Positions 25,901-34,805 of a stretch of 64,000 nt of DNA are shown one piece after another. This DNA is from Hymenobacter actinosclerus. GTDB taxonomy: Bacteria; Bacteroidota; Bacteroidia; Cytophagales; Hymenobacteraceae. The stretch covers positions 62,001 to 126,000 of the forward strand of contig NZ_FOHS01000005.1 of assembly GCF_900111515.1 (NCBI RefSeq), given 5' to 3'. The translations under genes and the position numbers were made by a program. Within the stretch, counting starts at the first letter, position 1; every line of letters starts with the position of its first letter. The notes beneath the pieces are model-generated. The model ran no database searches. It worked only from the letters and a program-made list of their open reading frames with translations, and was not told where the DNA came from.

Positions 25901-26591
25901 CGTGGCCCTGCGCCAGAGCGCCGGCCAATCGCCCATGCTACTCGACGGCCTGCGCGTGGCCACATCCTACGAGCTGGCCCGCCCGGCCGCCCCCGAGGCT
26001 CCGCTGCCCGTTACGCTGCTCTTTTTCAGCGGGGAGCGCACGGCCACCGGCGTGCGCCTGCGCTGGAGTACCGCCCAGCAGGTCAATGCCCGCGAGTTCC
26101 AGCTGCAGCGCTCCCCCGACGCGCGCTCCTTCACCACCGTGGCCACCGTGCCCGCCGCCGGCACTACTACCAGCGCCCACAGCTACGTGGCTCTCGACTC
26201 GCCGCCGGTCGGTGGCGCCAGTGCCCTGTACTACCGCCTGCGTCAGGTTGACCTCGACGGCCGCGCCCACTACAGCCATGTCGTGGCCCTGGCCCCGGCC
26301 GGCAGTGCGGCGCTGCCCGCGGGCCTTTCTGTGGCCCCCAACCCAGCTTACGCCGGCGCCCCGCTCACGCTCACGCTGCGCGGCCGCGCCGGCCAGGCCC
26401 TGCGCTTGGAGCTGCTCGACGCCACCGGCCGTATCCACCACCGGCAGCCGCTGCGTGCGGCCACTAACGCCGAGCAGCTGCCCCTGCGGCTGCCGGCTCA
26501 CCTGCCCGCCGGCCTTTACCTACTGCGCGTCATTGGCACGGGCCCGGGTGCGGCGGCCCCGCTGCAAACCCGCCTCATGCTCACCCGCTAG
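22962..26591 (+). CDS. Large secreted adhesin-like protein with T9SS sorting domain
   Basis: About 1209 aa from the ATG at 22962, which gives a clean signal peptide (LLTMLTLLLATGLLSPVRAQ). An alternative ATG at 22899 overlaps the nuclease stop (ATGA) and would add 21 residues. It has a beta-sandwich N-terminus (SFDIEQYRTGSRAFDWQFF, typical of secreted Bacteroidota proteins), several Ig/fibronectin-like domains rich in Thr/Pro/Ala, a lectin-like segment near 810-1010, and a C-terminal T9SS type A sorting domain (VAPNPAYAGAPLTLTL ... PAGLYLLRVIG). Probably exported through the type IX system to the cell surface. Substrate unknown. Confidence 0.85.
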   Translation: MPRFTFPPAPLLTMLTLLLATGLLSPVRAQLLLPSTTPVTTEFSTLGKSATAAVPTGFQLSKAALPEYNAAANFTATTQAAGSSGAGAVTGSSTGGTYNFASGVTATSTDRALGFLTSGGYGSPLHILLAAKNTTGSPIASLAISFDIEQYRTGSRAFDWQFFTSPDGTTWTEVPAGSQNFPAAAANTPVNPPATTAKSLTLSDLNLAPNAIAYLRWSYVGSGGGSNSHGLALDNLVLTASTSTTPITPTITTGTITGSPFCVPTAGAAVSVPFTSTGTLTGTFSAQLSNANGLFAADPTQNLIGSGSGSPLSATIPTATPAGNGYRIRVVNAAATGTANMSDLTLNPAPTRNSVSISPAAAQSFVATGQGTSLTATPAAASAFAWLYATSATGPFTTAISGATPATYTPRGADFGPAGTYYLVARATSSCGGVVATSTPVAITTTVAQPTLSFLPAPVPDFGRVAVGGASAAQTVSVSSTNLSQPVTITPPPGFEIRTGTGAFSCCALTFMPGGGTLSASFDVRFTPTVAQAYATMLAVASPDLPTAPGIDVSGTGVAPIYPATISATAPATALTATTATSGGTIATDGGSAVTARGVVYGLSPAPTLAEDEFTQAGEGTSTFTSALSGLAPNTLYYARTYATTSAGTSYGPQISFTTLPVPLADEPTQNPTLTAGNLTPRDVLITLSGGNGAKHLLLVIQGPDLAAQPTDATTYPASAVFGQGAQPTPGTFVVLAGVKTAVTVSGLSPGTEYSFAVYDYNDNNTAGAENYLLSAPPGRLTLTTPSPPAGLLLTDDFTYPAGELLTAHGWSAHSGGGSNAIRASAAAGLSYDDYSPADGPAAALTATGEDVNRTFESQAPGTPVYVSVLVNVSQAKSAEYFLHLGPDPIGSAFRARVFVKAAATAGKLQFGISGSSGTATFAPTEYDENATYLLTLRYSFGPAGTETRLYVNPPAATEPAQADAVSTEAASTAPTNIGSVALRQSAGQSPMLLDGLRVATSYELARPAAPEAPLPVTLLFFSGERTATGVRLRWSTAQQVNAREFQLQRSPDARSFTTVATVPAAGTTTSAHSYVALDSPPVGGASALYYRLRQVDLDGRAHYSHVVALAPAGSAALPAGLSVAPNPAYAGAPLTLTLRGRAGQALRLELLDATGRIHHRQPLRAATNAEQLPLRLPAHLPAGLYLLRVIGTGPGAAAPLQTRLMLTR

Positions 26592-26600
26592 CCCGGAGTG

Positions 26601-26658
26601 CTACCCAAACACGAAAAAGGCCGCCCGCTACCGGGTGGCCATTTTCGTGTTTGGGTAG
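26601..26658. terminator. Strong hairpin terminator after the T9SS gene
   Basis: CTACCCAAACACGAAAA (26601-26617) is mirrored by TTTTCGTGTTTGGGTAG (26642-26658), and an inner GC-rich stem (GGCCGCCCG / CGGGTGGCC) extends it. It starts 10 bp after the stop codon. The flanking A and T runs make it suited to both directions. Confidence 0.88.
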
Positions 26659-26768
26659 GTTAGAAGCCAGCCTGGCTGCCAGCCCTGCGGCCGGCGCACG
26701 GCCTGCCAGCCGCGGTGTTAATTGGCCTTCTTATAGCAGCAGGGGGATAAAATGACTCTAAGCGCCCA

Positions 26769-26912
26769 TCAGGTCTGCTTCCGATGGCTTTCGCAGGCTG
26801 CCCAGTGTGTTGGGCTGTACTTCCACCTAGCTGGGAAGGTGTACTTGCTCGACCAGTTGATGTGCTCGTAGCGGGCGGGCGAGAGCCAGGCTGGATCCTG
26901 GTCGCGCACTTC
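26769..26912 (-). pseudogene. Possible remnant of a Tn3-type transposase C-terminus
   Basis: On the minus strand one frame reads EVRDQDPAWLSPARYEHINW, then SSKYTFPARW. The LSPxxxEHIN pattern resembles the C-terminal region of Tn3-family transposases; a frame change is needed to continue into LGSLRKPSEAD. There is no intact gene. The rest of 26659-27071 shows nothing I can support apart from the repeat at 27013-27037. Confidence 0.35.
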
Positions 26913-27012
26913 TACGCCTTCGGTCCGCCGCGGGGTCGTTGATTACGAGTTTGCCCCTGCCAGCCATGTTGCTTGGCTATTACTGGCCAACAGCACCATG
27001 TTGCTTAATCGG

Positions 27013-27037
27013 GTCTGAATTCCCTAACACGCTCTTA
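27013..27037. repeat. Solitary IS-end-like sequence
   Basis: AATTCCCTAACACGCTCTTA at about 27018-27037 matches the right end of the IS5-like element (AATTCCCAAACACGTTCTTA near 29179-29198) at about 17 of 20 bases and in the same orientation. It flanks the amidohydrolase gene on the side away from the element, so it may be the end of a lost second copy. Confidence 0.5.
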
Positions 27038-27071
27038 CAAATGAATGGTGCGTGTAATTACGCATGCGCTG

Positions 27072-28373
27072 TCAGTTAGTGTATTTCTTTTTTATCGCCG
27101 ACAATTTCTCGTCTAGTTCCTTTTTGGAGAACCACCGGCCGCGAACCATTACACCACTGATCTTCGTGACATTTGTAATGTCGAGCAATGGATTCGCGTC
27201 GAGCAAAACGATATCGGCACTTTGATTCGCTTCAATTTTGCCCAGGTTATCATCTCCGAAATACTGGGCAGCGTTATAGGTACACGCTCGCAGGATGTTT
27301 GCGTTACTGATGCCACTCTGTGCAAACAGTTTCATTTCTTCCAGATAGCTGTACCCGGGAATAATAAACGCGCCATCGCCGGGACTCACCAACAGTTTGA
27401 CGCCCTGTCCTTCCTTGTGCGATAACAATTTTTTGTACGCATTTATCCGCAAGGAATAGCTATCGTACTTTCGTTTGAGGGCGGCGCTATCGATGCCATA
27501 CAGGTCTTTTTCCCAGCGGGCTACCATGTCTTTCGAAACATATTCGATACCGGGAGAGGTCAGCAACTTCGGCTTCGGAATTTGATAACCATATATCAGA
27601 TACCAGTACAGGTCGGGACACGACCATAATCCTTTCTCCACAAACGTGTTCATTGCGGTGGCATAGCGCGTGCTGTCGTATAAATAAAGACCGATGAAGG
27701 GCTCGATGTGCTCCACCGACGACTGACTCGCGTTTACGGCTGCCTCCAGGCCCATGGGGGGGCCATGACCGGCGACTTTTATGCCGATCCGTTTCGCGAT
27801 TTTGTTGATGGAGTCATAAACAGCCTGGTTGTTTCCGCCGAGGTATTTGATAAAATCGTAACCATCATGCTGGTATCCTTCCAAGAGCGTACGTAGATCT
27901 TGCTTCTGCAATTTTTCGTCTACCACTAGTGCGGGAGAACCAACAAAAAGAGAAGGCCCGATTACGTCTTCGTTCTGGATCTTTTGTTTCCAATCCAACA
28001 CGACCGGCGCTCCCCGCATGACCCGCAGGGAGGTGATACCCCGCGACAGGTTGAGAAACAGGTAGTCGTCAACGGGAAACGGTTCGCCATCTACGTTGGG
28101 AAAATGGGCATGCATGTCGTACATGCCGGGCATAACGAATTTGCCTTGCGCATCAAGCACCACCGTACCCTTGGGCAACTTTTGCTTGTTGCGCCCAACT
28201 TCCACAATCTTACCGTTTCTGACCAGCACAGTGGTGTTGGCTACGATTGATCCCGCTTGTACATCCACCACGTTCACCCCCCGAAAGGCATAGCTTCTTT
28301 CCACCTTTTTCAGGGATTGGCTGTTGCCCGCAATAGAAAAAAGGCAGAGCAATAGGAAATAGTAGTACTTCAT
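27072..28373 (-). CDS. Secreted amidohydrolase family protein
   Basis: 433 aa with a signal peptide (about residues 1-19, ...SIAGNSQS). The metal-dependent amidohydrolase fold is shown by MPGMYDMHAHFP (His88, His90), FIKYLGG (probable bridging Lys), VAGHGP and VEHIEP (further His ligands) and LLVSPGDGAF (Asp), with the closing strand ADIVLLDANPL. This is the imidazolonepropionase/prolidase-like group; the substrate cannot be told. Base composition is clearly less GC-rich than the neighbours, and IS-end sequences lie on both sides, suggesting recent acquisition. Confidence 0.9.
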   Translation of the reverse strand: MKYYYFLLLCLFSIAGNSQSLKKVERSYAFRGVNVVDVQAGSIVANTTVLVRNGKIVEVGRNKQKLPKGTVVLDAQGKFVMPGMYDMHAHFPNVDGEPFPVDDYLFLNLSRGITSLRVMRGAPVVLDWKQKIQNEDVIGPSLFVGSPALVVDEKLQKQDLRTLLEGYQHDGYDFIKYLGGNNQAVYDSINKIAKRIGIKVAGHGPPMGLEAAVNASQSSVEHIEPFIGLYLYDSTRYATAMNTFVEKGLWSCPDLYWYLIYGYQIPKPKLLTSPGIEYVSKDMVARWEKDLYGIDSAALKRKYDSYSLRINAYKKLLSHKEGQGVKLLVSPGDGAFIIPGYSYLEEMKLFAQSGISNANILRACTYNAAQYFGDDNLGKIEANQSADIVLLDANPLLDITNVTKISGVMVRGRWFSKKELDEKLSAIKKKYTN

Positions 28374-28377
28374 TATC

Positions 28378-29200
28378 AGCGCGTGTTGGGGAATTGGGAT
28401 GGAGCCTGAATAAAAACGAGTCAGCGAGTTGTAGTTCCGAGGCTCCAGGCTACATGATGGTGGACGGCTATCAACCCCTCCCTGACTTGCAGTGGCAAGT
28501 TATTCAGTTGCTGCTGCCGGTGCAATGGCGTTGGCGCTTGCGTCTTCCATGCCTTCCTCTACGTCTGCCGCACGGGCTGCCAATGGGGCAGTCTGCTAGT
28601 ATTTCTACCGCTGGCAGAAAAGTGGCTTGTGGTAGCGCCTGAACACGGTGTTCACTACCCTGGACCGCCTGCGGGAAGGATGCGAAGCTTTCCCCGCGCT
28701 GGGCTGCGCCGTCAGGCAGCGCGTCAAGCTTTCCCCGCGCACCTTCGAATACTGGGGCGTAGATGGGGGCAAGCACCTCAATGGCCGTAAACGTCAGATG
28801 CTGACCAATTCGGGCGGGCGCATCTGGTCCACGCACGTACACGCGGCTCACCAGCACGACAGCCGTGGGCAGTGGGCTTGCTCGCGTACCGGCCCTGGTG
28901 GGCGGCGCGCTCGCCAAACCTGCTCACCGACGCGGCGTATCGGGGCTGTTTTGCCGGCCACCTGCCCGCATTGCGCCTGCGCCATAAGGTTGCCAGCGCC
29001 CCCCACCACCACCCAAGCCTTCGTGCCCGTGGCCCACCGCTGAGTCGTCGAGTCTACCTTTCCCTGGCGGGCATTTTTTTTCGCCGTTTAGCCCTCGACC
29101 ACGACCATGCCTCTCGCCATCAGCTCACTTAGCTGCTACTTGCCAACATAACCTTATGCTTAAATCTGCTCGCCTAATTCCCAAACACGTTCTTAGGGTG
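28378..29200 (+). mobile_element. Decayed IS5-family insertion sequence
   Basis: About 820 bp. The left end near 28381 (CGCGTGTTGGGGAATTGGG) and the inverted right end near 29179 (AATTCCCAAACACGTTCTT) match at about 15 of 19 bases, and the length suits the small IS5 groups. It encodes a frameshifted DDE transposase. No target duplication could be confirmed. Confidence 0.65.
28452..29132 (+). pseudogene. Frameshifted IS5-family transposase
   Basis: Fragments in all three forward frames rebuild one transposase: MMVDGYQPLPDLQWQVIQLL, then LYVCRTG-like CQWG, then FTTLDRLREG, then SPRTFEYWGVDGGKHLNGRK and GRIWSTHVHAAHQHDS (DDE-type core), then LTDAAYRGCFAGHLPAL and SLAGIFFRRLALDHDHAS. At least three frameshifts make it inactive. 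Part of the element at 28378-29200. Confidence 0.75.
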
Positions 29201-29269
29201 ATTTTATCCTCCCCCGCTGCTATAAGAAAGCCTAATCCGGCCGGCAATTGCTATACTTGGACGTCTTAA

Positions 29270-29533
29270 ATGGCTCTCCCCATGATAGTTGTTTCCGCTG
29301 CTCAATTCCAGCAGCTGCCCTACCAGAGGCAGCAGTTGTACTTCAACCAATACGCCACTTATTTCAACCAGCGCTGGCACCACAACTACAGCATCGAACT
29401 CTATTGCCTCGGCAATTTCTATTGCGAGCTGTGGCTCGAACAGGAAAGCCGTCAGCGCCACCACTACATTGCGCTGGCCGCTGATGCCTGCCTGGCCGCT
29501 TACTCGCTTGCCCCGCACGAAACTGACTACTAA
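29270..29533 (+). CDS. Small protein, family shared with 38370-38624
   Basis: 87 aa, ATG at 29270. The core FQQLPYQRQQLYFNQYATYF and YSIELYCLGNFYCELWLEQE aligns with FRALSFEQQLPILY and AVNLYRLPGGFFVELFYDQH of the protein at 38370-38624: F..L..Q, Y/F..R[WY], [EN]LY.L..[FY][FV].EL. This repeated pattern supports a real gene over the overlapping opposite-strand frame. No signal peptide or membrane segment. Function unknown; paralogy is my reading by eye. Confidence 0.6.
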   Translation: MALPMIVVSAAQFQQLPYQRQQLYFNQYATYFNQRWHHNYSIELYCLGNFYCELWLEQESRQRHHYIALAADACLAAYSLAPHETDY

Positions 29534-30204
29534 CCGCTATGGCAAGGGGGAGCAGCAGCCGCCTATCGGAATGCCTGTCGGAGATGGCCGGGAAAAAAGC
29601 TAGGTAAGCTCGTAAATATCAGCTGCTTAGCCGGAGCCACGGCTGTTGGAAATGCCCCCCTGAATCTTTCTGCCGTAACTCCGGCTCCCACAGCCGTAGT
29701 GAGCGGGTAGAAGGCTATTAGGGCAACAGGGGAGGGTCGTCTGGCAATAAAGGCAGTAAGCTTCAGGGGGTTGGCTATGGCAGCAGAATGATGATTCAAG
29801 CACTTTAATCGGTTTTCGGTAGCCGCGTGATGTTGTCTTCTTTTGATGTGGGCTACTGCCCTCTGGTAGCCTTAAGACAAAAAACGTAGACTGCACTGCC
29901 GGATAGTTTGCTTCTCTGCTTCAAAGCTTCAACGATCCAATGCATCACTGAAGTATTGAAGTAATGAAGCAAAAAAGCGGCTTCGGTCGTTGATATTCCT
30001 GCAGTTGCAATTAACAATGCCAGCTGCATTAAATAGGCGGCACCCCAGCCGTTTAACTAGCTTGCTCGGTAAGGCTATTGAGCTAATTTTGTCAGCCGAT
30101 TTTTACGCCACTGACCCCTTTACCAGCAGAGTCGCCTTTGGGCTGCTTGCCAGTATGCGGCTGGGCCTACTTACCTGCCTACTATCCGCTATTCTAAGCC
30201 GCGA
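29534..30204. other. Gene-free gap with a short octamer array
   Basis: No convincing gene. The only structure seen is the octamer array at 29910-29973 listed separately. Short frames on both strands lack family features and good codon use. Confidence 0.5.
29910..29973. repeat. Second octamer array (8 units in phase)
   Basis: Eight consecutive 8-bp units: GCTTCTCT, GCTTCAAA, GCTTCAAC, GATCCAAT, GCATCACT, GAAGTATT, GAAGTAAT, GAAGCAAA. All start with G and six have C at position 5, the same pattern as the large array at 14042-14613. It lies about 230 bp upstream of the NHL-repeat gene. Confidence 0.75.
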
Positions 30205-33200
30205 ATGAAAAAACCTCTACTGCTAGCCTGTTTACTGCTGGTGCTTACGTCGGCTGCGGCCCAGGTGCGCGATTTCCGGCTTGACCGGATACTGGGCACA
30301 CCGCTTGACTTTCCCCAGGACCTTAAGGTGAGCTCGACCGGCGTCGTGCACGTGCTTGACCGCGTGGGGCTGGTGCAGCTCGATGCCGCGGGCCGCCACC
30401 TGCAAACCATTCCGCTCCGGTCAGCCACGCCGACGCCTGATTATCGGGCCCTCGCCCTGGATGAACAGCGCAACATCTTCGTAGTAAATCAGGCCCAGTC
30501 GTTTGTGCGCAAGTACAGCCCGAACGGAGACTCACTCTCGCAAATTGGCGGCGCGGGCGCGGCTCCGGGGCAGTTTCAGCAGCCGGGAGGCGTGGCCGTG
30601 GATGCGGCCGGCAACCTGTACGTGGCGGACACTGGCAACAACCGCCTGCAGAAAATCGGTGCCACCGGGCAGGTGCAGTGGGTGTACGCCCCGGCCGGCG
30701 CGCAGGTCCTGGTGCAGCCAGTAGATGTAAAGCTCGCGCCCGACGGCAGCGTGTACGTGCTCAACAAGAACTACACAGCCGTCCGGCTCAGCGCCGCGGG
30801 GCAGTTACTCGGTACGCTCTCGTTGCGTTTCCCGGGGCAGGACGCGTTTGACGAAACGATGGGGCTGGCAATCGATGCGGCCGGCACGCTCTACGTCGTG
30901 AGCTCGCGGCAGCGTGCAGTTCAGCAGTACAGCGCCCAGGGAGTGCACCAGGGGGATTTCGGCGCCGACAGCGGCTCGCTCAATGGCGCGCGCGCCGCCC
31001 TGGCCGTGGATGGTGGCGGCAACCTGTACGTGGCCGATGCTTACGACCGGGAGCAAAGCGTGAGCTCCATTCGCAAGCTGAGCCCCGGCGGGGCGCTGCT
31101 GGCCAAGTGGGGCAACGAAATGGTGTTTGGCCACCGCATGCGGCAGGATGAAGCCGGCAACATCTACTACCAGAACTTTAAACAGACGCACATCGCCAAA
31201 ATCAATCCCGCTGGGCAGCAAATAGCCATTATCGGCGGGCCCGGGGCCGGCGATGGGCAGTTCTCCTTGCTCACCAGTTTTGCCCTCGACCCGTTTGGCA
31301 ACGTGTACGGGCTGGAAGCCTTCACCTACCCCCCACGCATCCAGAAGTTCAACCCCCAGGGCCGCTTTGTTGGGAAAGTCGAACTACCCAACCCAAACAC
31401 CAGCTCCAACGGCTACTACCCTTCGGACCTGGCCGTGGATGCGGGCGGTAACCTGTACGTGCTCGATTACTACAGCGGGGTGCGCAAGTACAATGCGCAG
31501 GGACAGCTGCTGCACCTGATTGGGGAGGGCGGCAGTGGCAGCGGCCCCGGCCCGGGGCAGTTCCACGCCCCCCGCGGGGTGGTGCTCGATTATCGCGGTA
31601 ACGTTTACGTGTCGGATGGGGCCGGCGCCCGGATCCAGAAGTTTAGTGCCAGTGGCCAGCTGCTGCGCGAGTTGCGTTCCCAGTTCCCCCCTTCGTTTCA
31701 GGGCTCCCCCTCTTTGTCGGCCAACGACGCGGGCCTGGCCGTGGACGGGGCCGGCAACGTGTACGCCAGCGTTGGCAAGGATAATTTCATCACCATGTAC
31801 GAGGCGGGCAGCAACCGGCAGACGAAGCTGCTGGTGGGAGGCAACCCGCCGGTTATCACCGTTAATCAGCGGGGCACCCGGCTCACGACGGCCCGCTGGG
31901 GCCATGATGTGCTGCGGTTTTTTGTGCCTACTACCAGCCGGCCCGAGAACCTGATCAGTGGCAAGATATTCCAGGATTTGAATGGTGATTGCGTGCAGCA
32001 GTCCAACGAGCCGGCGCTGCCCAACATGGTGGTGATGGCCGAACCGGGCGATAGTTACGGGCTGACCGATGCCGAGGGCCACTACACCTTAGCCGTGGAT
32101 ACGGGGACGTATTTCGTGCAGCAGATGCTGCCCGAAATGCAGCCGGGCCGCACCGTGCGGCAGCAGTGTTCGGGTACGCCCACCGTTTCCTTCAGCTCGT
32201 ATGGCAATGCGGTCGGGGGCCCCGACTTTGGCAATGAGGTGAGCACTGCGCCGCACCTGAGCGTGAGTGTTGCCTCGGACCGGCGGCGGCGCTGCTTTCG
32301 CAATACCACCGCCGTCAGCTACGCCAACACGGGCTTTGCGGCCGCGCCCAATGCTACGGTGACGGTTGCGCTGCCCCCGGAAGTGGTGTTCGTGCGGGCC
32401 GATGCGCCGCACACCGTGGACGCGGCGGGCAACTACGTATTTGCGGTGGGGGCGCTGCAGCCCGATCAGCGCGGCACCATCACCATCCTGGACTCGGTGC
32501 GGTGCGACGACCCGACCATACGCGGGCTTACCGTGTGCACCCGCGCCTGGATCAGTCCGGCCAACGGCTACGTCCCGCCAGCGAGCTGGAACCGGGCCTC
32601 GCTGGCAGTTGCGGGCCAGGTAGCAGAGGGGAGCCAGGTGCGCTTCGTGGTGCACAACCGCGGCGGTGGGGCTACCACCGATAGCCTGGCGCTGCGGGTT
32701 TTTCAGGATGCGCAACTCTCGCTGGTGCGCCCCATTGCCCTGGCAGCCGGCGACAGCCTGGTGCTGCGCTGGGCCGCTGCCAGCCCGGTGGTGCGGGTAG
32801 AAGTGGATCAGCCGGCCAGCCATCCTTTCGGCCGGCTGGCCAGCGCCACCGTGGAAGTGCCCGCTTTGCGCCCCAACGCGTTGCCCAGCCCGGCCATGCT
32901 GGCCATGTCGCCGGCGGACCCGCAGCCCGAATTCGCGGAAGACTGCCGGCCTATTCTTGACTCCTACGACCCCAACGACAAGCAGGTGGTGCCCACCGGG
33001 CGCACGGCGCAGCGCTATACGCCCACCGGCGAGGCCCTGCGGTATCAGATCCGGTTCCAGAACACGGGCAACGACGTGGCCTACCAGGTGGCGGTAGTTG
33101 ATACGCTCTCGGCCGACCTGGACCTGAGCACGCTGCTGGTGGGGGCCGTATCGCACCCGTACCGGCTGAGTGTTTCCGGCCGGCAGCGTCCGGTGCTCAC

Positions 33201-34698
33201 CTTTACCTTCGACCGCATCATGCTGCCCGACAGCGCCAGCAATGCGGCGGGCAGCCAGGGCTTTGTGCAGTTCAGCATCCGGCCCAAGGCCAGTTTGCCG
33301 GCCCGCACCCGCATTGACAACTTCGCCGATATTTTCTTCGACTACAACGAGGCCGTCCGGACGGACACGACCACTAACCGCATCTACGACATGCCGCCGA
33401 GCGTGGTGGCTGCCGTTGCCCTGCAGTACCCGCACGTGCTGGCCTCGCCCAGCATTACGGCCCTGGTGCCGGCCCAGGGTCGCCAGGGCACGCTGGTAAC
33501 GCTCACCGGCAGCAAGTTCTCCCCCGTTGCGGCCCGCAACCACGTCGCGTTCAACGGCGTCGCGGCCCTGGTGGAAAGCGCCAGCAGCCGCCGCCTCACG
33601 GTGCGCGTGCCGGCCGGCGCCACTACCGGCGCGCTGACGCTGACAACGGCCGATGGCGGGGCCCGCAGCCCAAGTTTCACCGTGTTCCAGGCCCCTACGC
33701 TTACCGGCGTAACGCCGGGCGAGGGTCAGCCGGGTACGGAAGTAACCTTGACTGGGACGCACTTTTCGGCTTTCACCGCCCAGGATACCGTGGCCTTTAA
33801 CGGCGTGGCCGCCCGGGTGCTCGGGGCGAGCCCCGGCAGCCTGCGCGTGGAAGTGCCGGCGGGCGCCACGCTCGGCCGCATAAGCATTCGGACGCTGGGC
33901 GGGCACGTGCTCAGCCCTGAGCCCTTCATGGTCTGGTACCCACCAGTTATCAGCAGCAGCCAGCCGGGCCGGGTGCGCACCGGTGCCACCGTGGCGCTGG
34001 CGGGCGCCCACTTCGCCGAAGCGGCGGCGCGCAACGTGGTGACGTTCACAGGCGGGCCGGTCGGCCAGGTGCTGCAGGCTTCGGCAACTAGTCTGGTAGT
34101 CCGGGTGCCGACAGGCGCGCAATCCGGCCCGGTTCGAGTGCAGACCCCCGGGGGGCAGGCCACCACAGGGACGGGCCTGAACGTGATTCCGGCCCCGATT
34201 ATCACCAGCTTCAGCCCGTCCCGCGGCCCCGTCGGCACTGCGGTGACCATCACGGGACGCAACTTCGGGGAGGAAGGGCTCAACGACACTATCCTGTTTG
34301 GGGGGCTTGCCGCGCAGGTTTTGCGCGCTACGGCCACGAGTGCGCAGGTGCTAGTACCCCGCGGGGCCAGCACGGGCGCCGTGACGGCGGCCGGAGCCGG
34401 CGGCCGCGGGCAGTCGGGGGAGCTGTTCCAAGTGAGTGCCCTGCCGCTGAACGAGGCGGTTACCGTCTCACCCAACCCCACGCATGACAAGGTCATCATC
34501 AGCTGGCGGCAGGCTGACTTTGTGGTCCGACAGGTACGCATTTATGATGCAATCGGTAGTCTAATCACCACCCAGACGGCGGCATCAGCAACGGCTGATG
34601 AGCTGATCGTATCGCTGGCCCACTGCCGGGCCGGCCTCTATCTGGCAGTCATTGAGACGCCGGCAGGCCGGCTGGTAAAGCGCATCACGTTGCTCTAA
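30205..34698 (+). CDS. Large secreted NHL-repeat/IPT-domain protein with T9SS sorting domain
   Basis: 1497 aa. Signal peptide (about 1-19, LLVLTSAAAQ). Residues about 20-590 form NHL-type beta-propeller repeats (GQFQQPGGVAVDAAGNLYVA and many GNxYVxD units). Next come an SdrD/CNA-B-like domain (KIFQDLNGDCVQQSNEPALP), beta domains, the YDPNDKQVVPTGRTA region common in T9SS cargo, and about four IPT/TIG domains from residue 1090 (LVPAQGRQGTLVTLTGSKFS and similar). It ends in a T9SS sorting domain (VSPNPTHDKVIISW ... CRAGLYLAVIE). Probably displayed at the cell surface; ligand unknown. Confidence 0.88.
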   Translation: MKKPLLLACLLLVLTSAAAQVRDFRLDRILGTPLDFPQDLKVSSTGVVHVLDRVGLVQLDAAGRHLQTIPLRSATPTPDYRALALDEQRNIFVVNQAQSFVRKYSPNGDSLSQIGGAGAAPGQFQQPGGVAVDAAGNLYVADTGNNRLQKIGATGQVQWVYAPAGAQVLVQPVDVKLAPDGSVYVLNKNYTAVRLSAAGQLLGTLSLRFPGQDAFDETMGLAIDAAGTLYVVSSRQRAVQQYSAQGVHQGDFGADSGSLNGARAALAVDGGGNLYVADAYDREQSVSSIRKLSPGGALLAKWGNEMVFGHRMRQDEAGNIYYQNFKQTHIAKINPAGQQIAIIGGPGAGDGQFSLLTSFALDPFGNVYGLEAFTYPPRIQKFNPQGRFVGKVELPNPNTSSNGYYPSDLAVDAGGNLYVLDYYSGVRKYNAQGQLLHLIGEGGSGSGPGPGQFHAPRGVVLDYRGNVYVSDGAGARIQKFSASGQLLRELRSQFPPSFQGSPSLSANDAGLAVDGAGNVYASVGKDNFITMYEAGSNRQTKLLVGGNPPVITVNQRGTRLTTARWGHDVLRFFVPTTSRPENLISGKIFQDLNGDCVQQSNEPALPNMVVMAEPGDSYGLTDAEGHYTLAVDTGTYFVQQMLPEMQPGRTVRQQCSGTPTVSFSSYGNAVGGPDFGNEVSTAPHLSVSVASDRRRRCFRNTTAVSYANTGFAAAPNATVTVALPPEVVFVRADAPHTVDAAGNYVFAVGALQPDQRGTITILDSVRCDDPTIRGLTVCTRAWISPANGYVPPASWNRASLAVAGQVAEGSQVRFVVHNRGGGATTDSLALRVFQDAQLSLVRPIALAAGDSLVLRWAAASPVVRVEVDQPASHPFGRLASATVEVPALRPNALPSPAMLAMSPADPQPEFAEDCRPILDSYDPNDKQVVPTGRTAQRYTPTGEALRYQIRFQNTGNDVAYQVAVVDTLSADLDLSTLLVGAVSHPYRLSVSGRQRPVLTFTFDRIMLPDSASNAAGSQGFVQFSIRPKASLPARTRIDNFADIFFDYNEAVRTDTTTNRIYDMPPSVVAAVALQYPHVLASPSITALVPAQGRQGTLVTLTGSKFSPVAARNHVAFNGVAALVESASSRRLTVRVPAGATTGALTLTTADGGARSPSFTVFQAPTLTGVTPGEGQPGTEVTLTGTHFSAFTAQDTVAFNGVAARVLGASPGSLRVEVPAGATLGRISIRTLGGHVLSPEPFMVWYPPVISSSQPGRVRTGATVALAGAHFAEAAARNVVTFTGGPVGQVLQASATSLVVRVPTGAQSGPVRVQTPGGQATTGTGLNVIPAPIITSFSPSRGPVGTAVTITGRNFGEEGLNDTILFGGLAAQVLRATATSAQVLVPRGASTGAVTAAGAGGRGQSGELFQVSALPLNEAVTVSPNPTHDKVIISWRQADFVVRQVRIYDAIGSLITTQTAASATADELIVSLAHCRAGLYLAVIETPAGRLVKRITLL

Positions 34699-34805
34699 AA
34701 GCATTTGTAGAAGCCTGCCCCAAATAGTTTGCTGCGGTTGAGCGAAATGGACTCAGGCAGGCACTGAACCAGCCCACTCAGGCGCATTGGGGAGCTCTTT
34801 TTTGC

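Noticed and set aside
24372..25928. Minus-strand open frame of 518 codons inside the T9SS gene
   Set aside because: Gly/Ala/Arg-rich antisense shadow of a GC-rich repeat protein; no domain seen.
29204..29518. Minus-strand frame of 104 codons opposite the 87-aa protein
   Set aside because: The plus-strand frame shares a pattern with the protein at 38370-38624; the minus frame has no such support.
29990..30208. Plus-strand frame of 72 codons before the NHL-repeat gene
   Set aside because: It overlaps the next start codon and has no signal, domain or codon bias to support it.
32089..34122. Minus-strand open frame of 677 codons inside the NHL/IPT protein gene
   Set aside because: His/Arg/Gly-rich shadow frame; the plus-strand protein has clear domains.
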